In this document: one piece after another, positions 61,148 to 64,000 of the stretch
Position numbering within the stretch: the first letter of the stretch is position 1
Layout: each line of letters opens with the position of its first letter
NCBI RefSeq assembly: GCF_017868775.1
Contig: NZ_CP053381.1
Location: 1,798,001 to 1,862,000 of the forward strand
Source of the DNA: Billgrantia sulfidoxydans
Lineage (GTDB): Bacteria; Pseudomonadota; Gammaproteobacteria; Pseudomonadales; Halomonadaceae
Length of the DNA: 64,000 bases
Reading direction: 5' to 3'
Translations under genes and position numbers: made by a program
Notes under the pieces: generated by a model
Seen by the model: the letters and a program-made list of their open reading frames with translations, nothing else
Databases searched by the model: none
Told to the model about the DNA's origin: nothing

Positions 61148-63153
61148 GTACGCCTTCGATCGATAAACCGCGGCTGTCCCGGTCGCATCTGCTCGACCTG
61201 CTGCGCCAGATGCTGCGCATTCGCCGTTTCGAGGAGCGTTGCGTGGAGCTCTACACGCAGGAAAAGATCCGCGGCTTCCTGCACGTCTATATCGGCGAGG
61301 AGGCCGTGGGCACGGGGGTCATGTACGGACTGAAACCCGACGATGCGGTGGTCTCCACCTATCGTGAGCATGGCCACGCGCTACTCAACCGCATTCCCAT
61401 GGATCGGGTGATGGCCGAAATGTACGGCAAGCAGGCCGGCTGCAGCAGGGGGCGAGGAGGCTCCATGCACCTGTTCGACGCCGCCGCCCGTTTCTTCGGT
61501 GGTAATGCCATCGTCGGCGGCGGCCTGCCGCTTGCCGTCGGCCTGGCCCTGGCGGACAAGCTCGCCGGGCGTAGCCGGGTCACTGTCTGCTTCTTCGGCG
61601 ACGGCGCCGCGGCGGAAGGTACCTTCCATGAGGGCCTCAACCTGGCGGCCCTGTGGAAGCTGCCGGTGCTTTTCGTCTGCGAGAACAACCTGTACGCCAT
61701 GGGCACGGCACTGCGTTACTCCCATGCCCAGACGGAGCTTCACCGCAAGGCCGAGGCCCTGGGAGTGCCTGCTGAGTATGTCGATGGCATGGATATCGCC
61801 CGGGTGGAGGCCGCCAGTGCCCGGATGCTGGAGTCAATCCGTGCCGGTGAGGGACCGCGTTTCCTAGAGTGCCGCACCTATCGTTTTCGCGCCCACTCGA
61901 TGTTCGACCCGGAACTCTATCGCGACAAGGCCGAGGTGGAGGAGTGGAAAAAGCGCGATCCCATACTGCGCCTATCACAGTGGATGCAGCAATCGGGGAT
62001 GTTGCACGAGGGCGAGCTCGAGGCAATGGAAGGCGTGATCAGTGAAGAAGTGGAGCAGGCCGTTGCCTACGCCGAGGCAGCGGAATGGGAGCCGGAGGCC
62101 AGCCGGTTCGAACACGTCTATCGGCAAGCGAGCGCTGCACCGATAGCGCCGCCTGCCGTCGAGCCTGAGCCTGTGGAAGTCAGTTATCGCGAGGCTTTCC
62201 GGCTCGGCCTGATCGAAGCGCTTGAGCACAACCCGCGAGCATTCCTGATGGGCGAGGACATCGGCCACTACGGCGGCTGCTACGCGGTCAGCCGCGGCCT
62301 GCTGGAGCGCTTCGGTCCCGAGCGCATTCGCGATACGCCGCTGTCGGAGAACGGCTTCACTGGCGCCGGCATCGGCGCGGCGCTTGGCGGGGCGCGGCCC
62401 ATCGTCGAGATCATGACGGTGAACTTCAGCTTGCTGGCCATGGACCAGATCGTCAACGCTGCTGCCACCCTGCTGCACATGTCCGGCGGCGAGTTCAATG
62501 TACCTCTGGTGATCCGCATGGCCACAGGAGCCGGCCGCCAGGTGGCCGCCCAGCACTCCCACAGCCTGGAGCACTGGTACGCCCATGTACCGGGTCTCAA
62601 GGTACTGGCCCCCGGCTGCCTGGAGGATGCTCGCTACATGCTCTGGGCGGCACTGCAGGATCCCAACCCGGTGCTGATCTTCGAGCACGTGATGCTCTAT
62701 AACCGTGAAGGGCGGCTGGACCCCTGCCCGCAGGGTGTGGACATCGAGCGTGCCGCCATCCGCCGAGCGGGTCGTGACCTCAGCCTGATCACCTACGGCG
62801 GCAGCCTGCCCAAGACCCTGGAGGCAGCCGGCGTCCTGGCCGAGGAGGGTATCGAGGCCGAGGTGGTGGACCTGCGCGTGCTGCGCCCGCTGGACACGGC
62901 GACGCTGATCGAGTCGGTCAGTCGCACCCATCGCGCCGTGATCGTCGACGAAGGCTGGAAGACCGGTAGCCTGGCAGGCGAGATCGCCGCTATCCTCGCG
63001 GAGCAGGCCTTCTGGGCACTGGATGCTCCCATTGAACGGGTCTGCACCGACGAGATCCCCATACCCTACCCGCGACATCTCGAGAATGCAGCGCTGCCCC
63101 AGGTGGCGGGCATCCTGGCCGCGGCTCGCAAGGTCATGGGGGCCACGCCGTGA
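61144..63153 (+). CDS. Fused alpha/beta E1 of a 2-oxoacid (acetoin/pyruvate) dehydrogenase
   Basis: A 669-residue protein that fuses E1-alpha and E1-beta, which are usually separate. Residues 15-325 are E1-alpha with a TPP motif [15 protein letters not shown] in part near 152 and ENNLYAMGT. Residues 345-665 are E1-beta ([28 protein letters not shown]). A proline-rich linker of about 15 residues (near 331-345) joins them. It decarboxylates a 2-oxoacid or acetoin and passes the acyl group to E2 encoded next. The start overlaps the previous stop (ATGA), and the stop overlaps the E2 start (GTGA). Confidence 0.9.
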   Translation: MSTPSIDKPRLSRSHLLDLLRQMLRIRRFEERCVELYTQEKIRGFLHVYIGEEAVGTGVMYGLKPDDAVVSTYREHGHALLNRIPMDRVMAEMYGKQAGCSRGRGGSMHLFDAAARFFGGNAIVGGGLPLAVGLALADKLAGRSRVTVCFFGDGAAAEGTFHEGLNLAALWKLPVLFVCENNLYAMGTALRYSHAQTELHRKAEALGVPAEYVDGMDIARVEAASARMLESIRAGEGPRFLECRTYRFRAHSMFDPELYRDKAEVEEWKKRDPILRLSQWMQQSGMLHEGELEAMEGVISEEVEQAVAYAEAAEWEPEASRFEHVYRQASAAPIAPPAVEPEPVEVSYREAFRLGLIEALEHNPRAFLMGEDIGHYGGCYAVSRGLLERFGPERIRDTPLSENGFTGAGIGAALGGARPIVEIMTVNFSLLAMDQIVNAAATLLHMSGGEFNVPLVIRMATGAGRQVAAQHSHSLEHWYAHVPGLKVLAPGCLEDARYMLWAALQDPNPVLIFEHVMLYNREGRLDPCPQGVDIERAAIRRAGRDLSLITYGGSLPKTLEAAGVLAEEGIEAEVVDLRVLRPLDTATLIESVSRTHRAVIVDEGWKTGSLAGEIAAILAEQAFWALDAPIERVCTDEIPIPYPRHLENAALPQVAGILAAARKVMGATP

Positions 63154-64000
63154 GCGATTTCCTGATGCCGTCGATGGGGGCCGACATGGAGGCGGGCACC
63201 CTGGTCGAATGGTTGGTGTCACCGGGCGACCGTGTGGAGAAAGGGCAGGTCATCGCCGTGGTGGAGACTGCCAAGGGAGCTATCGATGTGGAAGTGTTCG
63301 AGAGCGGCGTGGTCGAAGAGTGCTATGTGGAGCCGGATACCAGGGTGCCGGTAGGTACGCCCCTGGCTCGCATCGGTAGCAGCGAACGAGTGGTTGCCGG
63401 GCGGCCCGGCTCCTTGCTGGAGCCAGCCGTCTTGGCCGAAACCGTTTCCGCGGAAGCGACATCCGCCGGGCCGGTAGCAGAGCCTTCTAAATTTCCGGAG
63501 TCGCCTCCGGCACCAAGCCCTCAGCCGGAAACCGACAGGGTAGCGGCCTCACCTGCCGCGAGGCGACGGGCGCGTGAACTTGGCCTGGAGCTTGGCAATA
63601 TCAACGGCAGCGGCCCGGGTGGTGCCGTTGTGTTGCGTGATCTTGCCCAGGCTGCCGATGACAAGCCCAGGCATGAGCATCGGCGCAGCGGTGCCTTCGA
63701 CCGCGACGAGATGCGCCAGGCCATTGCCGCGTCCATGAGTCGCTCCAAGCGCGAGATACCTCATTACTACCTCGCCACGACGCTCGACTTGCACGCTGCC
63801 GAGCACTGGCTGGCGGAGTACAACCGAGAACAGCCGCCCGAGGCCCGCCTGTTGATGGCTGCGCTGTTCATGAAGGCGACCGCCCGGGCATTGTCGCGCT
63901 ACCCGGACCTCAACGGTCATTACGACGAACAAGGCTTCCACCCAGCCGAGCGTGTCCACCTCGGCATGGCCATTCATTTACGGGGCGGAGGACTTATCGC
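63150..64000 (+). CDS. E2 dihydrolipoamide acyltransferase (cut by the window edge)
   Basis: The first 283 residues of an E2 subunit, with no stop before the right edge. The lipoyl domain (residues 1-75) carries the lipoylated Lys 42 in [10 protein letters not shown] proline/alanine-rich linker follows, then the E3/E1-binding domain (about 130-165, [16 protein letters not shown]) and the beginning of the catalytic domain ([12 protein letters not shown]). GTG 63150 overlaps the E1 stop (GTGA), so the start is well supported. A single lipoyl domain is typical of acetoin or branched-chain type complexes. The E3 gene would be expected downstream, outside the window. Confidence 0.9.
   Translation, partial: MSDFLMPSMGADMEAGTLVEWLVSPGDRVEKGQVIAVVETAKGAIDVEVFESGVVEECYVEPDTRVPVGTPLARIGSSERVVAGRPGSLLEPAVLAETVSAEATSAGPVAEPSKFPESPPAPSPQPETDRVAASPAARRRARELGLELGNINGSGPGGAVVLRDLAQAADDKPRHEHRRSGAFDRDEMRQAIAASMSRSKREIPHYYLATTLDLHAAEHWLAEYNREQPPEARLLMAALFMKATARALSRYPDLNGHYDEQGFHPAERVHLGMAIHLRGGGLI

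Overview
The window is chromosomal DNA from a GC-rich (roughly two-thirds G+C) gammaproteobacterium. Acid-rich proteins, the YejK/NdpA nucleoid protein, PpiC, YadG/YadH-like and MsbA-like ABC systems, TRAP transporters and several LysE exporters suggest a halophile of the Halomonadaceae (Halomonas-like). This is an inference from gene content; no rRNA or tRNA gene is present to confirm it. I see no insertion sequence, prophage, CRISPR array or origin. Coding is dense on both strands, with many ATGA, GTGA or TGATG stop/start overlaps.

Region 1 (1-16.5 kb) is mostly housekeeping and envelope genes: the end of a YbgA/DUF1722 protein, an MsbA-type exporter, a three-part SDR/SPW/VKOR fusion, a class I amidotransferase, YejK, a diguanylate cyclase, a YadGH-type ABC pair, an Nramp-like carrier lacking the canonical metal motifs, PpiC, an SDR/GST pair, a GFA protein, an unknown exported protein and a methyltransferase. 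Region 2 (16.5-24.4 kb) has a PAS-GGDEF protein behind a sigma28-like promoter, a site-2 protease, an M28 peptidase, a YbaK-like deacylase, a lipoprotein, a membrane acyltransferase and a beta-lactamase-fold serine hydrolase.

Region 3 (24.4-29.2 kb) is a coherent sugar-acid module: a perfect 14-bp GntR-type palindrome, TRAP subunits P, Q and M, gluconokinase and a LacI/GntR repressor. Region 4 (29.3-47.9 kb) carries RidA, a MaoC-Pta plus AckA acetyl-phosphate pair, a methyltransferase, a GlxA-type regulator, a MocR/LysE/dehydratase amino-acid module, ExoD, a chemoreceptor with its own sigma28-like promoter, a P450, a MASE2-GGDEF cyclase, a C2H2 zinc-finger/DUF2795 gene pair, an AraC/LysE convergent pair, a DJ-1-like protein and a DCC thiol protein.

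Region 5 (48-55.6 kb) looks accessory. It holds small stand-alone enzymes (NTF2-like, RibD-like, SDR, two GNATs), a chimeric relic joining the start of an SDR gene to the end of a VOC/glyoxalase gene, a non-coding stretch with two perfect hairpins, an OsmC-YcaO fusion, a NYN-domain protein and a DUF1622 protein. Region 6 (55.6-64 kb) has a Crp/Fnr regulator, a fourth diguanylate cyclase, a Tat-exported sulfite dehydrogenase with its cytochrome c, and an operon cut by the right edge: acyl-CoA synthetase, an E1 alpha/beta fusion of a 2-oxoacid or acetoin dehydrogenase, and E2.

Recurring themes are c-di-GMP synthesis (four GGDEF proteins, all with an I-site and none with an EAL domain), motility-linked promoters, C2/acetyl metabolism (Pta, Ack, Acs, E1/E2), and amino-acid or sugar-acid transport, each beside its own regulator.
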